From: an uncultured Clostridia bacterium
GTDB lineage: Bacteria > Bacillota > Clostridia > Saccharofermentanales > Saccharofermentanaceae
DNA: 58,317 bases
Assembly (NCBI GenBank): GCA_947303255.1
Contig: CAMYXL010000009.1
Coordinates: 1-58,317, forward strand
Reading direction: 5' to 3'
A program made the position numbers and the translations under genes. The notes beneath the pieces were generated by a model. That model did no database searches. It worked only from the letters and a program-made list of their open reading frames with translations, and was not told where the DNA came from. Positions 44,077 through 52,016 of the stretch are shown here, in pieces (position 1 is the first letter of the stretch; each line of letters begins with the position of its first letter).

Positions 44077-45318
44077 ATGAAATATCCGAATCCGACATTT
44101 CTTAAAACGGCTTCAAAGGTCAAGCACACGAGACGTAACCGCACGATAATCGTCATCGTGTGCTTGTGTCTTGTTGCGCTCGTTGTGCTGTTCATCCTCA
44201 AGATGGCCTCGATGCAGGAGCAGTACCGTAAAGACTACCCTGCCCTCGTAGGTGCCGCTACGGCTACCTATTCGGAGTTCACCAAGGCTCCGACCCCGAC
44301 CCCGACTGAGGTGCCGGTAGAGACCACAACGATGGAGACGACCACCGAGCTTCAGGCATCTTTGGTAACCGAGCCACCGCCGACAGAGACCACTGAGGAA
44401 ACGGAGCCGACCGAGCAGAACAATTCCGTTGAGACATTCGCAGAACTAACGGAGCACTTCCATTTCCATAATTCGTATCCGCTCCAGACGGTTCCGCATA
44501 GTCTCCGCGACCAGTATCTCGACGACCTTAAGCAGGACCTCGAGGACTATATCGACAACTACTGTAACGATGCCAGCGTCAAGTTCTACTACGTGAACCT
44601 GTCCAGCAATGAGACTATGGGTATCAACGAGCTCGTGCCGCTGGTCCCTGCAGGCTCGTTCAACGTCGCTTATATGATCGACTACTATAGTCTCTGCAAA
44701 ACGGGCGTCATCAACCCTTACGCAGAGGTCATCTACTCGGCAGACTTTGACGGCAACTCCAGCTACATCTCGGATAACTACGAGTTCGGCAAGCATTTTT
44801 ACCTGAGGACCCTGGCATATTACGCTGTCGCATATAACGACAATGTCGCCTTAAACATCCTCCTCTCGAAAATGGGCAGCAGCGACAACCTCATGAGAAG
44901 GATCAGCGCCATAAGTAACTACGTGGACTTCTCGTCGTCGGTTCTTTACACAGACCACAACGGCAATCCGAAAAAAGGTCCTGGCAGATCTTCCTGCTAC
45001 GATCTAGCGAACTTCCTGGAGTATCTCTATAACGGATACAAGAATGACCCGGATACTTACCAGTGCCTGCTCGATGATGTGTCGGTATCGGCGATCCCAT
45101 CCGGTTATTACACAGCGTTTTCGGACGGAACAACACAGATACTCCACTTTGCGGGACGTAACGATGAGCTCCATGAATATACGGATATAGCGATCATCGA
45201 CGGCAAGGAACCGATCGCCGTCTGCATCAGCGTAGACTGCGATTCCTACGACAGATCGCTGACGATAACTGCCGATCTGGCAACGCTTTTGTCGAGGTAT
45301 ATCGACTCTCTCCATTGA
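44077..45318 (+). CDS. Membrane-anchored beta-lactamase-fold protein with lost active-site residues
   Basis: The 413-residue protein has one N-terminal membrane helix (about 24-44) and a Pro/Thr/Glu linker (about 70-115, e.g. TPTPTEVPVETTTMETTTEL). The extracellular domain is like class A beta-lactamase/serine hydrolase. The SxxK site aligns with LVPAGSFNVAYMIDYYSL, where the general-base Lys is Val. The SDN-like motif is YNDNVALNILL. The KTG region reads HFAGRND, so that Lys is missing too. It is therefore probably a binding or scaffold protein rather than an enzyme. It starts six bases after fhs, but with no strong site, so linkage is uncertain. Confidence 0.75.
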   Translation: MKYPNPTFLKTASKVKHTRRNRTIIVIVCLCLVALVVLFILKMASMQEQYRKDYPALVGAATATYSEFTKAPTPTPTEVPVETTTMETTTELQASLVTEPPPTETTEETEPTEQNNSVETFAELTEHFHFHNSYPLQTVPHSLRDQYLDDLKQDLEDYIDNYCNDASVKFYYVNLSSNETMGINELVPLVPAGSFNVAYMIDYYSLCKTGVINPYAEVIYSADFDGNSSYISDNYEFGKHFYLRTLAYYAVAYNDNVALNILLSKMGSSDNLMRRISAISNYVDFSSSVLYTDHNGNPKKGPGRSSCYDLANFLEYLYNGYKNDPDTYQCLLDDVSVSAIPSGYYTAFSDGTTQILHFAGRNDELHEYTDIAIIDGKEPIAVCISVDCDSYDRSLTITADLATLLSRYIDSLH

Positions 45319-45332
45319 CGTCAAAAACGCCT

Positions 45333-45361
45333 TTGGAACTTCTTAATAAGTATGTTATAAT
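45333..45361 (+). promoter_or_regulatory. Promoter of the SRP RNA gene
   Basis: TTGGAA and TATAAT are exactly 17 bases apart. The predicted start near 45368 agrees with the start of the RNA stem. Confidence 0.75.
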
Positions 45362-45370
45362 ACCAAAGAT

Positions 45371-45519
45371 TCATCCCACCTGATCTGCAGTCGGATCGGG
45401 TCTCGTGCAATGAGATCCCGTGAACCCTGTCAGGTCCGGAAGGAAGCAGCAGTAAGCGGATTTTCTCATGTGCCGCGAGGGTGCCTGCCCGACTGTAGTT
45501 TAGGTGGGATGATTTTTTT
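45371..45519 (+). ncRNA. ffs: Signal recognition particle RNA (bacterial type)
   Basis: The conserved apical domain is present as CAGGTCCGGAAGGAAGCAGC with the GGAA tetraloop, flanked by the paired arms GTGAACCCT and GAGGGTGCC. The terminal arms TCATCCCACC (45371-45380) and GGTGGGATGA (45503-45512) pair perfectly and run into seven T, which form the terminator. The RNA is about 145 bases, longer than the 4.5S RNA of E. coli and without an obvious Alu domain. It binds Ffh for membrane protein targeting. Location before dnaX is standard. Confidence 0.92.
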
Positions 45520-45547
45520 ATTTCACGAATTTCTCGGGAGGAAGATC

Positions 45548-47800
45548 ATGGAACACATCGCTCTGTACAGACTTTTCAGGCCAATGACATTCGATGAGAT
45601 CGTTGAACAAGACGGTCCCGTATCTTCCCTAAGACAAGCAGTCAAGACCGGCAGGATCGGCCACGCGTACCTCTTTTCAGGCCAGCGCGGAACCGGTAAG
45701 ACTTCTATCGCGAAGGTTTTCTCCAGAGCCGTCAACTGCGAGAATCCCGTTAACGGAAACCCATGTAACAAGTGTGCTATCTGTAAAGGCATAATCGACG
45801 GATCTTTGATGGACGTCATCGAGATCGACGCCGCTTCCAACAACAGCGTAGAGAACATCAGAAGGATCTGCGAGGAGGTTGTTTTCGCGCCTTCCAAAGC
45901 AAAGAAAAAAGTCTACATCATAGACGAGGTCCACATGCTCTCACAGGGTGCTTTCAATGCGCTCCTGAAGACGCTCGAGGAACCGCCGGCACACGTAATA
46001 TTCCTGTTCGCAACAACTGAGCCGCACAGGATCCCGGCGACGATCCTTTCCAGATGTCAGCGCTTTGAGTTCAAGAGGATCACTATCGACAGCCTCGTTA
46101 AGCGCCTGCGCTTTATCTGCGACAGAGAGGGCTTTAAGGCTGAAGATGACGCACTGACGCTCATCGCTTCCCTGTCGGACGGCGCCATGCGTGACGCGGT
46201 ATCGCTCCTTGATCAGACAGGAAACTCCAATCTCGAAAAGAAGGTCACCCGAGACGGTGTCCTGAAGATAACCGGAACCGTTGATGACGAGTTCCTCGGC
46301 AAGATGGCCAGGGCTCTTCTCGGCGGCGACTTTGAAACGCTTTTAAACCTCTGTGAAGAGCTGGCTAATTCAGGCCGCGATATCATCAGATTCTCTCTTG
46401 ATCTCGCGCAGTATTTCAGGGATCTCCTGGTCGTCCGCATGATGCCGGACCCTGTGAAGCTCCTTAAAGTGTCCACCTCTTCCCTCGCGACGATGTACGA
46501 CATCTGCAAGGATACGAACGCAGAGACTTTGGCAGCTTATATTTCCAAACTTTCCGCTATGATCTCCGACCTTAAGTGGTCGCCGTCCGTAAGGACTTCC
46601 TTTGAGATCGCGCTCATCAATCTCTGCGGACGTAAGATCAAGCTCGACCCTGTTCCGCTGGTGGTTCCTGACTTCGTTAAAAAGCAGCAGGAAGCAGCCA
46701 AGAAGATAGCCGAAGAGAAGGCTAAGGAAGCTGAGAAGAAGAAAGAGGAAGTTTTCGAAAAGAAAGAAGAAGAAAAGCCTAAGGAAGAAGCTCCTAAGGC
46801 TTCTGAAGAGCCGAAAAAAGAGGAGCCTTCCAAGCCGGAAGAACCTGCTAAGGAAGAAGCACCGGCTAAGGTTGAGGATCCTAAGAAGGACGAGCCTGAG
46901 AAGAAAGAGGAAGAGAAGAAGGAAGTTAAGCCTTCAGTTCTGTTCCCTTCCCTTGCAAATCTTTCCGTGACACCGGCTGCTGAGCCGAAGAAAGAAGAGG
47001 CCGCTGAGCCGGTGAAGGAGAAGGAAGAAGAGAAACTTCCTGAGCCGCCTGCTCCGGCAGTACCGCCGGTTCCGGCTGAGCCTGTGGATCCTGAGGATGT
47101 TCCGATGGAAAACCAGATCGACCTCTTCTCAGTTCCTCCTGTAGAGGAGCCTAAGAAGGAAGAACCGAAAGCAGCTCCGGCACCTGCTCCTGCAGATGAG
47201 GGTGCGCCGCTCTTGAGCATGCTGTCTGACAGTTTCCTCGATGATCTTGTTAAGGGCACGGAGCCGACTATTACGCATTATGAGCCGGATATCCCGGAGC
47301 CTCCGATGCCGGATCCAGAGGAGGAAGACTACAGGCCACAGCCGACAACGTCTCTGGTGCAGCTGATGGAAGGACAGGAACTTCCTGTGAAGAAAGAGCC
47401 TGAGAGGAGCGAGGGTGCGGATCTGGATGCGATATGGCAGTCGATCTACTCGCAGGTCATCGGCGACAACTATATGCTCTACGCGACGCTCAGCGAGACT
47501 AAACTTAAGCAGGAAAACGAGAAGGTCTTCATCCTTTTCGATGATTCATATACGAAGCAGAGTCTCAAGGAATTGACATCAGACCCTCTTTATATGAAAA
47601 TCCGTAATGATATCCTGACGGTGCTTCCGGGATCGAGAAAAGTCTACGTTGCAACACCTACGATGCTCGAGAACCTGAAGAATGCGACCTCATCAGCTGA
47701 CGGCGTGGTGAACGCCCCTGAGAAGGAAAAGACAAAGCTCGAAGGATACCTTGATAAAGCAGAACAATTGGGAATAGACATTCACTTCGGTGACGATTGA
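45548..47800 (+). CDS. dnaX: DNA polymerase III gamma/tau subunit
   Basis: DnaX is the clamp-loader ATPase. From the chosen ATG it has 750 residues. Domain I shows AYLFSGQRGTGKTSIAKVFS (Walker A), a four-cysteine zinc module around CNKCAICKGIIDGS, VYIIDEVHMLSQGAFNALLK (Walker B) and FATTEPHRIPATILSRCQRF (sensor). Domain III ends near residue 375. A very long Lys/Glu/Pro-rich region (about 380-620) then precedes a conserved C-terminal tau domain (about 625-745). A frame extends upstream into the SRP RNA. I chose MEHIALYRLFRP because GGGAGGAAG precedes it. ybaB and recR follow, the classic order. Confidence 0.96.
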   Translation: MEHIALYRLFRPMTFDEIVEQDGPVSSLRQAVKTGRIGHAYLFSGQRGTGKTSIAKVFSRAVNCENPVNGNPCNKCAICKGIIDGSLMDVIEIDAASNNSVENIRRICEEVVFAPSKAKKKVYIIDEVHMLSQGAFNALLKTLEEPPAHVIFLFATTEPHRIPATILSRCQRFEFKRITIDSLVKRLRFICDREGFKAEDDALTLIASLSDGAMRDAVSLLDQTGNSNLEKKVTRDGVLKITGTVDDEFLGKMARALLGGDFETLLNLCEELANSGRDIIRFSLDLAQYFRDLLVVRMMPDPVKLLKVSTSSLATMYDICKDTNAETLAAYISKLSAMISDLKWSPSVRTSFEIALINLCGRKIKLDPVPLVVPDFVKKQQEAAKKIAEEKAKEAEKKKEEVFEKKEEEKPKEEAPKASEEPKKEEPSKPEEPAKEEAPAKVEDPKKDEPEKKEEEKKEVKPSVLFPSLANLSVTPAAEPKKEEAAEPVKEKEEEKLPEPPAPAVPPVPAEPVDPEDVPMENQIDLFSVPPVEEPKKEEPKAAPAPAPADEGAPLLSMLSDSFLDDLVKGTEPTITHYEPDIPEPPMPDPEEEDYRPQPTTSLVQLMEGQELPVKKEPERSEGADLDAIWQSIYSQVIGDNYMLYATLSETKLKQENEKVFILFDDSYTKQSLKELTSDPLYMKIRNDILTVLPGSRKVYVATPTMLENLKNATSSADGVVNAPEKEKTKLEGYLDKAEQLGIDIHFGDD

Positions 47801-47817
47801 TTTAGGAGGAATTAATA

Positions 47818-48153
47818 ATGGCTAAAGGATTCAGAGGAATGGGCGGAATGGGCAACATGGGAAACATCATGGCTCAGGCTCAGAAGATGCAGAAAGATAT
47901 GGAAGCTGCTCAGCAGGAGATCCAGATGATGAGGATCGAGGGCACAGCAGGCGGTGAGCTCGTTAAGATCACACTCGGCGGAGACCACAGGATCTATGGT
48001 CTCGAGATCGCTAAGGAAGTTATCGATCCTGACGATGCTGAGGGCCTCGCAGATCTTATCACTGCAGCTTATAACAGCGCTAACGACCAGCTCGAGGCAG
48101 CTTCTGCCGAGAGAATGAGCAAGGCTACAGGCGGAATGAAGCTCCCGTTCTGA
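47818..48153 (+). CDS. Nucleoid-associated protein YbaB/EbfC family
   Basis: The 111-residue protein has a Gly/Met-rich start (MAKGFRGMGGMGNMGNIMAQ) and helices with AQKMQKDMEAAQQEIQMMRI. The YbaB core VKITLGGDHRIYGLEIAKEV follows, and the end reads SKATGGMKLPF. It binds DNA as a dimer. It lies between dnaX and recR with a GGAGG site, and recR begins two bases after its stop. Confidence 0.96.
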   Translation: MAKGFRGMGGMGNMGNIMAQAQKMQKDMEAAQQEIQMMRIEGTAGGELVKITLGGDHRIYGLEIAKEVIDPDDAEGLADLITAAYNSANDQLEAASAERMSKATGGMKLPF

Positions 48154-48154
48154 T

Positions 48155-48757
48155 ATGGCCAGATATTCACCTTCGGTTCAAAACCTGATATCAAAGCTCG
48201 GTTCACTTCCGGGAATAGGCGGCAAATCAGCGCAGCGACTCGCTTTCCACATACTGTCAATGTCTGACGAGGAAGTAAAGGATCTCGCGAATTCAATCAC
48301 CGAGGCACACCGCCTCACGGTGCGCTGTTCGTCATGCCAGAATTTCACGGACAGTGACCCATGCCCGATATGTTCAGATCCGAAGCGTGACAGATCCGTT
48401 GTGTGCGTGGTAGAGACTCCGAGAGACGTTGCTACTTTCGAGAGGATGCGCGAGTATAACGGACTATATCATGTCCTTCACGGAGTGTATTCTCCTGTGT
48501 CGGGCAAATCCATGAATGACATTACTTTGAGCGAACTTATCGCGAGACTTCAGAAGGATCAGGAGATAAAAGAAGTCATCGTTGCGACCAACCAGACAGC
48601 TGAAGGTCAGGCAACGGCGCTCTACATCTCCCGTCTTTTGGGTCCTTCAGGCATTAAGGTCACCAGGCTCGCATCGGGACTTCCGATGGGATCCGATATC
48701 GAGTACATCGACGACCTTACGCTCGCGAACGCTCTTAAGGGAAGAACGGAGATCTGA
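48155..48757 (+). CDS. recR: Recombination mediator RecR
   Basis: RecR acts with RecF and RecO in gap repair and RecA loading. The 200-residue protein has the helix-hairpin-helix LGSLPGIGGKSAQRLAFHIL and a zinc finger with CSSCQNFTDSDPCPICSDP. A Toprim domain follows (VCVVETPRDVATFERM, GVYSPVSG, TAEGQATALYI), and it ends with VTRLASGLPMGSDIEYIDDL. It shares one base with the next gene. Confidence 0.97.
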   Translation: MARYSPSVQNLISKLGSLPGIGGKSAQRLAFHILSMSDEEVKDLANSITEAHRLTVRCSSCQNFTDSDPCPICSDPKRDRSVVCVVETPRDVATFERMREYNGLYHVLHGVYSPVSGKSMNDITLSELIARLQKDQEIKEVIVATNQTAEGQATALYISRLLGPSGIKVTRLASGLPMGSDIEYIDDLTLANALKGRTEI

Positions 48758-49008
48758 TGCGTCTCGACAAGTTTTTGAAAGTATCCAGGATCATAAAGAG
48801 AAGGACCGTGGCTAACGACGTATGCTCTCTGGGCAGAGTCGAGGTCAACGGCAGGCTCGCCAAACCGTCCGTAAGATTAAAGGTCGGCGATGTCGTTACT
48901 ATTGTTTTCGGAAACGGAAATGTAAGGTTTAAGGTCCTTAAATTGGAAGAGACCGTGAAGAAGGAAAATGCTTCCGAGATGTACGAGATCCTGGAGGATA
49001 TCGAGTAA
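48757..49008 (+). CDS. S4-domain RNA-binding protein RqcP (YabO/Hsp15 type)
   Basis: The 83-residue protein is one S4 domain: MRLDKFLKVSRIIKRRTVAN, then GRVEVNGRLAKPSVRLKVGD. RqcP works with RqcH on stalled 50S subunits to add poly-Ala tails for quality control. In Bacillus yabO precedes divIC; here too a DivIC-like gene follows. The start shares a base with the recR stop (TGATG). Confidence 0.9.
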   Translation: MRLDKFLKVSRIIKRRTVANDVCSLGRVEVNGRLAKPSVRLKVGDVVTIVFGNGNVRFKVLKLEETVKKENASEMYEILEDIE

Positions 49009-49111
49009 TATTTCAAACAGATTACAACATCTTTAAGAATTGTTACATAAATTGATTTGACCTTTTGTTATGTCTATACTTAGGTATACAGAAGTGCGAA
49101 AGGGACAGATC

Positions 49112-49414
49112 ATGAAAAAGGTCACCAGAAAACATAACGGTATATCTTTTTTGACGGCAGTAATGTTCGTCTCTTTTATCGTGGTCACCGTTTTGTGCGT
49201 AACAAGGCTCTATGATCTTCGTAAGCAGCAGGAGCGCCTCAACAAGGAGTCCCAGGATTTGGACCGCCAAAAGCAGGAACTCGAAGACGAGCTTTTGCAG
49301 ATCAGGAAAGAAGCCAATAATACCGACAATAAGGTATATATCGAAAACATCGCCCGTACCCACCTCGACATGGTATATCCGGAAGAGATCATCTTCCACG
49401 TTGCAGGCGACTAA
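49112..49414 (+). CDS. Septum formation initiator protein, DivIC/FtsL type
   Basis: This 100-residue bitopic protein has a short basic N-terminus, one membrane helix (about 12-33, TAVMFVSFIVVTVLCV), a coiled coil (about 36-72, LRKQQERLNKESQDLDRQKQ) and a C-terminal NIARTHLDMVYPEEIIFHV typical of DivIC. It should pair with FtsL/DivIB in the divisome. I chose the ATG at 49112 with AAAGGGA before it instead of one 14 codons upstream. Confidence 0.88.
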   Translation: MKKVTRKHNGISFLTAVMFVSFIVVTVLCVTRLYDLRKQQERLNKESQDLDRQKQELEDELLQIRKEANNTDNKVYIENIARTHLDMVYPEEIIFHVAGD

Positions 49415-49421
49415 ATCCTAC

Positions 49422-49682
49422 TTATTCCAATAGCCTCATCTGAAAACGGTCAAAGCTGACCTTTTGATTGTATTGCTCCGAAAAAAAGATCGTCTGCCTG
49501 AAAGCGGCGAATTCGTGAGTGTTTTTCGAGAGCCACATAGGAAGAGGAATGTCCATCTCCGTGCACAGAAGGATCAGGGCTTCTTCGAGCTCCTTGCTGT
49601 ATCTGACTTTGTCGTTTGTGTGGTTGACCACACAGACGTTCATGATGTTATTTCCTTTGAAAGTCCTGCCTTCGAGCTTCAT
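49422..49682 (-). CDS. Conserved small protein of unknown function
   Basis: The 86-residue soluble protein begins MKLEGRTFKGNNIMNVCVVN and has YSKELEEALILLCTEMDIPL with PMWLSKNTHEFAAFRQTIFF. GGAGGAATAA stands before the ATG, strong evidence for translation. From memory, similar proteins (LEGRTFxGNxI start, IPxWLxKNTxEFAxFR) occur in many Clostridia, but I know no function for them. It converges with divIC (seven bases between stops) and has a TATAAT at 49754-49759 on its strand. Confidence 0.8.
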   Translation of the reverse strand: MKLEGRTFKGNNIMNVCVVNHTNDKVRYSKELEEALILLCTEMDIPLPMWLSKNTHEFAAFRQTIFFSEQYNQKVSFDRFQMRLLE

Positions 49683-49729
49683 TTATTCCTCCGAAGTGTT
49701 GTTTGCCACTATTTTGCCATTATTTTCCA

Positions 49730-49758
49730 TTAAAGTATACTAGGCCTTTTGCTATTAT
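49730..49758 (+). promoter_or_regulatory. Overlapping divergent promoters upstream of the metzincin gene
   Basis: Plus strand: TTAAAG (49730), 17 bases, TATTAT (49753). Minus strand: TATAAT at 49754-49759 for the 86-residue gene. A TGTTCC/GGAACA dyad at 49764-49780 lies beside them and may be an operator. Confidence 0.45.
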
Positions 49759-49817
49759 ATAGTTGTTCCCAAGAGGAACACTCCTTACTTCATAACACCC
49801 TCCTTACAGACACTGGC

Positions 49818-49850
49818 GTCCCCTCGTCGGTGTCTTATTTTTTGTTCTCG
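49818..49850 (+). terminator. Intrinsic terminator just upstream of the metzincin gene (possible attenuator)
   Basis: GACACTGGCG and CGTCGGTGTC pair in a 10-pair stem with two wobbles around TCCCCT, followed by TTATTTTTTG. It ends 20 bases before the start codon, so a transcript from 49758 would stop here unless the stem is prevented. Confidence 0.75.
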
Positions 49851-49857
49851 AAAACTG

Positions 49858-49863
49858 TATAAT
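49858..49863 (+). promoter_or_regulatory. -10 element placed for a leaderless transcript
   Basis: TATAAT ends six bases before the ATG at 49870. Transcription seven bases downstream would start at the A of the start codon. No ribosome binding site is present. The -35 match is poor. Confidence 0.4.
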
Positions 49864-49869
49864 AACTCC

Positions 49870-50670
49870 ATGATCTACAAAAAGCTCAATCTTCCTATAA
49901 CAGATTCATTGCGCTTTCACTATCCCATCAAGTACCGCAATCCCCTAAGGGTTCCGGTCACACTCAACATCAACGATCATGAGGTGGAGATAAGAGCGCA
50001 TCTTGAGTTCGCGCCCAAACTTCTTATGCCTTACGAGAATCTGAAGAAAGACGAGCCTGATACCTACCTTTCTGAGAAGCCCGAGGGCTTTACCTACGCA
50101 GACGCGATCTGCGAGGGCATCAGGAAAAACTGGGAAGGCATGTATCATCTTCCATGGTTATCCCACGACAAGAAGGATTTCTTCTGGGTCCGCGTCAATA
50201 TCATTCGAAAAGACGATCCGGATTCAGGTGCAGATCCGCGCCAGAAATATGCCAGGATCAAGTTCGCTCCGTTCTTTGCCCCTTCTTCCTTCGTCGTAAG
50301 TTCCGTATGGCGCTGGATATGGGGAATCTTCTACTGCGGCTCACTCGAGAGCTTCATGCTCAACTGGCACCCGAGTTTTCCGGGAACCATCAACCTCAAT
50401 AAATACGCGAACCTGCGCCGCTTCGAGCAGGTATCCGCTCATGAGTTCGGTCACCTTCTGGGCATCGGAGATGCTTACGATGCGTGGTACCGCTTTTTCT
50501 ATCAGGCAGAAGACGTGTCATCTTACATGATGTGTTACAACAGAAAGGTCCAGAACGAAGAGATCGAGATGGTGCTTCGCGCCCACCTTACAAAGAGGAT
50601 GCAGTACTTCCCGTTCAAATTCAGACCGAAAACGATCTTCAGAGGTTTCATCCAGCACTTTAAGAGCTGA
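49870..50670 (+). CDS. Metzincin-like zinc metalloprotease of unknown family
   Basis: The 266-residue protein has no signal peptide or clear membrane helix. The motif SAHEFGHLLGIGDAYDAW gives H191, E192, H195, G198 and D201, the metzincin pattern HExxHxxGxxD. SSYMMCYN (M220/M221) is a plausible Met-turn. The N-terminal part (1-170) has few landmarks apart from a Trp-rich stretch (WRWIWGIFYCGSLESF). The metal site looks complete. The substrate is unknown and no exporter is adjacent. The start has no ribosome binding site. Confidence 0.75.
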   Translation: MIYKKLNLPITDSLRFHYPIKYRNPLRVPVTLNINDHEVEIRAHLEFAPKLLMPYENLKKDEPDTYLSEKPEGFTYADAICEGIRKNWEGMYHLPWLSHDKKDFFWVRVNIIRKDDPDSGADPRQKYARIKFAPFFAPSSFVVSSVWRWIWGIFYCGSLESFMLNWHPSFPGTINLNKYANLRRFEQVSAHEFGHLLGIGDAYDAWYRFFYQAEDVSSYMMCYNRKVQNEEIEMVLRAHLTKRMQYFPFKFRPKTIFRGFIQHFKS

Positions 50671-50756
50671 AAACGGACAATATCAAATCTGTAAGGCGCC
50701 ATTGTGCAGGATTTATAAAAAATGTGTTAACAAATGAACTTCCTTCTCCATATTTG

Positions 50757-50785
50757 TTGAAACTGCCTGTTTTAAGTTGTAAAAT
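50757..50785 (+). promoter_or_regulatory. Sigma-A promoter of the zinc-ribbon/HD gene
   Basis: TTGAAA and TAAAAT are 17 bases apart, about 50 bases before a start codon with GGGGAGG. Confidence 0.7.
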
Positions 50786-50837
50786 TAACATTATCAATTG
50801 AAAGACTAGGCAAATTAGCTAGTTGGGGAGGTAAATA

Positions 50838-51668
50838 ATGAAAAAGTGTCCTGATTGTGGTATGGTCATCGCTAACCAGGCGATCAGATGCCCAAAGTGT
50901 AAGTTTGATTTCTCGGAAGATACAGGTTCCGGCGCTCCTGTTGAGGCTGCTCCTTCTGCATCTTCATCATCATCTTCTTCATCATCTTCGTCTTCAGGCT
51001 CCAAGTCCAGAGACGGTATCATGCCGATGGTAGAAGTTAACAAGGATAACGTTATGGAGTTCTATAACCAGCTCAAGGACAGCGTTATCAAGCGTAAGAC
51101 AGAGTTCGATCACTTCATCGACTTCTTGGAGAATCGTACATCCTGGCTCACAGCACCTGCTGATACAACAGGTCATCTCGCATGTGAGAAGGGTCTCCTT
51201 ATCAGAAGCGTTGCTGTTACAAAGCAGCTTCTCAGGATCAAGGATACTCTTATGCCACAGCTCGACGAAGAGTCCGCTATCATCATGGGTCTCTTCCACG
51301 ATGTAGGTAAGGTTGGTGTTGAGGGTAAGCCTCTCTACCTCGTAGAGGAGAAGCCAACAACAACATCTGCTCTCGGTCTTACATCTTTGAGCAGCAGAGT
51401 AGCAGCTTCCAACGCAGCTCCTACATTCACTATCAACAACAAGCTCGCTAACATGAAGGTTGGCGTTAGAAGCCTCTTCCTGGTTTCTCAGTACATGCTC
51501 CTCTCAGAGGACGAAGCACAGGCTATCTGCTATGCTGCTGAGCCACAGGACATCGATGGCAAGCTTTCTCCTAATGCTCTCGTTCTTTCTACTGCAGTTA
51601 ACCTCCAGAAGAACATCTACGAGAACAAGGACGTTGTAGATTCTTATAGTTTTACAACTATTAAGTAA
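50838..51668 (+). CDS. Zinc-ribbon, poly-serine linker, HD-domain protein
   Basis: Residues 4-21 form a zinc ribbon (CPDCGMVIANQAIRCPKC). A linker with a run of about 14 serines (about 40-54) follows, made of mixed TCA, TCT and TCG codons. The rest resembles an HD phosphohydrolase: GHLACEKG (H113) and IIMGLFHDVGKVG (H154, D155). I could not find the distal Asp with certainty. Such HD proteins without other domains may cleave nucleotides or bind RNA; the function is unknown. Strong promoter, ribosome binding site and terminator, and C-rich codons, suggest high expression as a single gene. Confidence 0.75.
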   Translation: MKKCPDCGMVIANQAIRCPKCKFDFSEDTGSGAPVEAAPSASSSSSSSSSSSSGSKSRDGIMPMVEVNKDNVMEFYNQLKDSVIKRKTEFDHFIDFLENRTSWLTAPADTTGHLACEKGLLIRSVAVTKQLLRIKDTLMPQLDEESAIIMGLFHDVGKVGVEGKPLYLVEEKPTTTSALGLTSLSSRVAASNAAPTFTINNKLANMKVGVRSLFLVSQYMLLSEDEAQAICYAAEPQDIDGKLSPNALVLSTAVNLQKNIYENKDVVDSYSFTTIK

Positions 51669-51687
51669 TATTTTCCGCTATATAAAA

Positions 51688-51719
51688 ATGACCGTCTCTC
51701 CGGAGGCGGTTATTTTTTT
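51688..51719 (+). terminator. Intrinsic terminator after the zinc-ribbon/HD gene
   Basis: ACCGTCTC and GAGGCGGT pair around TCCG, followed by TTATTTTTTTG. Confidence 0.88.
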
Positions 51720-51762
51720 GTCTCGAAAAATCTTAATAAACTGTAAACTCTCACAAATAATC

Positions 51763-51791
51763 TTTACATCTTATAAAAATCTTTTTATAAT
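51763..51791 (+). promoter_or_regulatory. Sigma-A promoter of a small membrane peptide gene
   Basis: TTTACA, 17 bases, TATAAT. Between it and the gene lies a direct repeat of TATTGAGTTTG (51814-51824 and 51830-51840). Confidence 0.7.
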
Positions 51792-51853
51792 TGGAATGTA
51801 GAAATGTCGTGTTTATTGAGTTTGATCATTATTGAGTTTGGTAGGGGAGACAG

Positions 51854-51982
51854 ATGTCAGGCTTGGTAATAAAGTTATCGGCCACAAACATTGTAATAAT
51901 CTCACTGCTTCTGGCAGTGATCGTCGTGACCGCGATCCTCCTATACAGATACACGAATAAAGATCACGACAACAAAAAATAG
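51854..51982 (+). CDS. 42-residue single-span membrane peptide
   Basis: The frame reads MSGLVIKLSATNIVIISLLL then AVIVVTAILLYRYTNKDHDN and KK. One hydrophobic helix (about 8-32) is followed by a charged tail. GGGGAGACAG is the ribosome binding site. It has its own promoter (51763) and a strong terminator (52017), so it is an isolated one-gene unit. No family was recognised. Small single-span peptides can be toxins, subunit regulators or signals; nothing here decides which. Confidence 0.65.
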   Translation: MSGLVIKLSATNIVIISLLLAVIVVTAILLYRYTNKDHDNKK

Positions 51983-52016
51983 AATTGATCCGTTCTCCTT
52001 GTAGGTCTTTAATTAC

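Noticed and set aside
46690..47000. Programmed -1 frameshift in dnaX as in E. coli
   Set aside because: Six-A runs exist (for example near 46813), but in the frame G AAA AAA rather than A AAA AAG, and I could not see the matching stop and stem-loop layout.
46537..47259. 240-residue minus-strand Ser/Gly-rich open frame inside dnaX
   Set aside because: It is the antisense shadow of the Lys/Glu/Pro-rich dnaX linker (GAA/AAG/CCT codons read backwards), with no ribosome binding site or domain.
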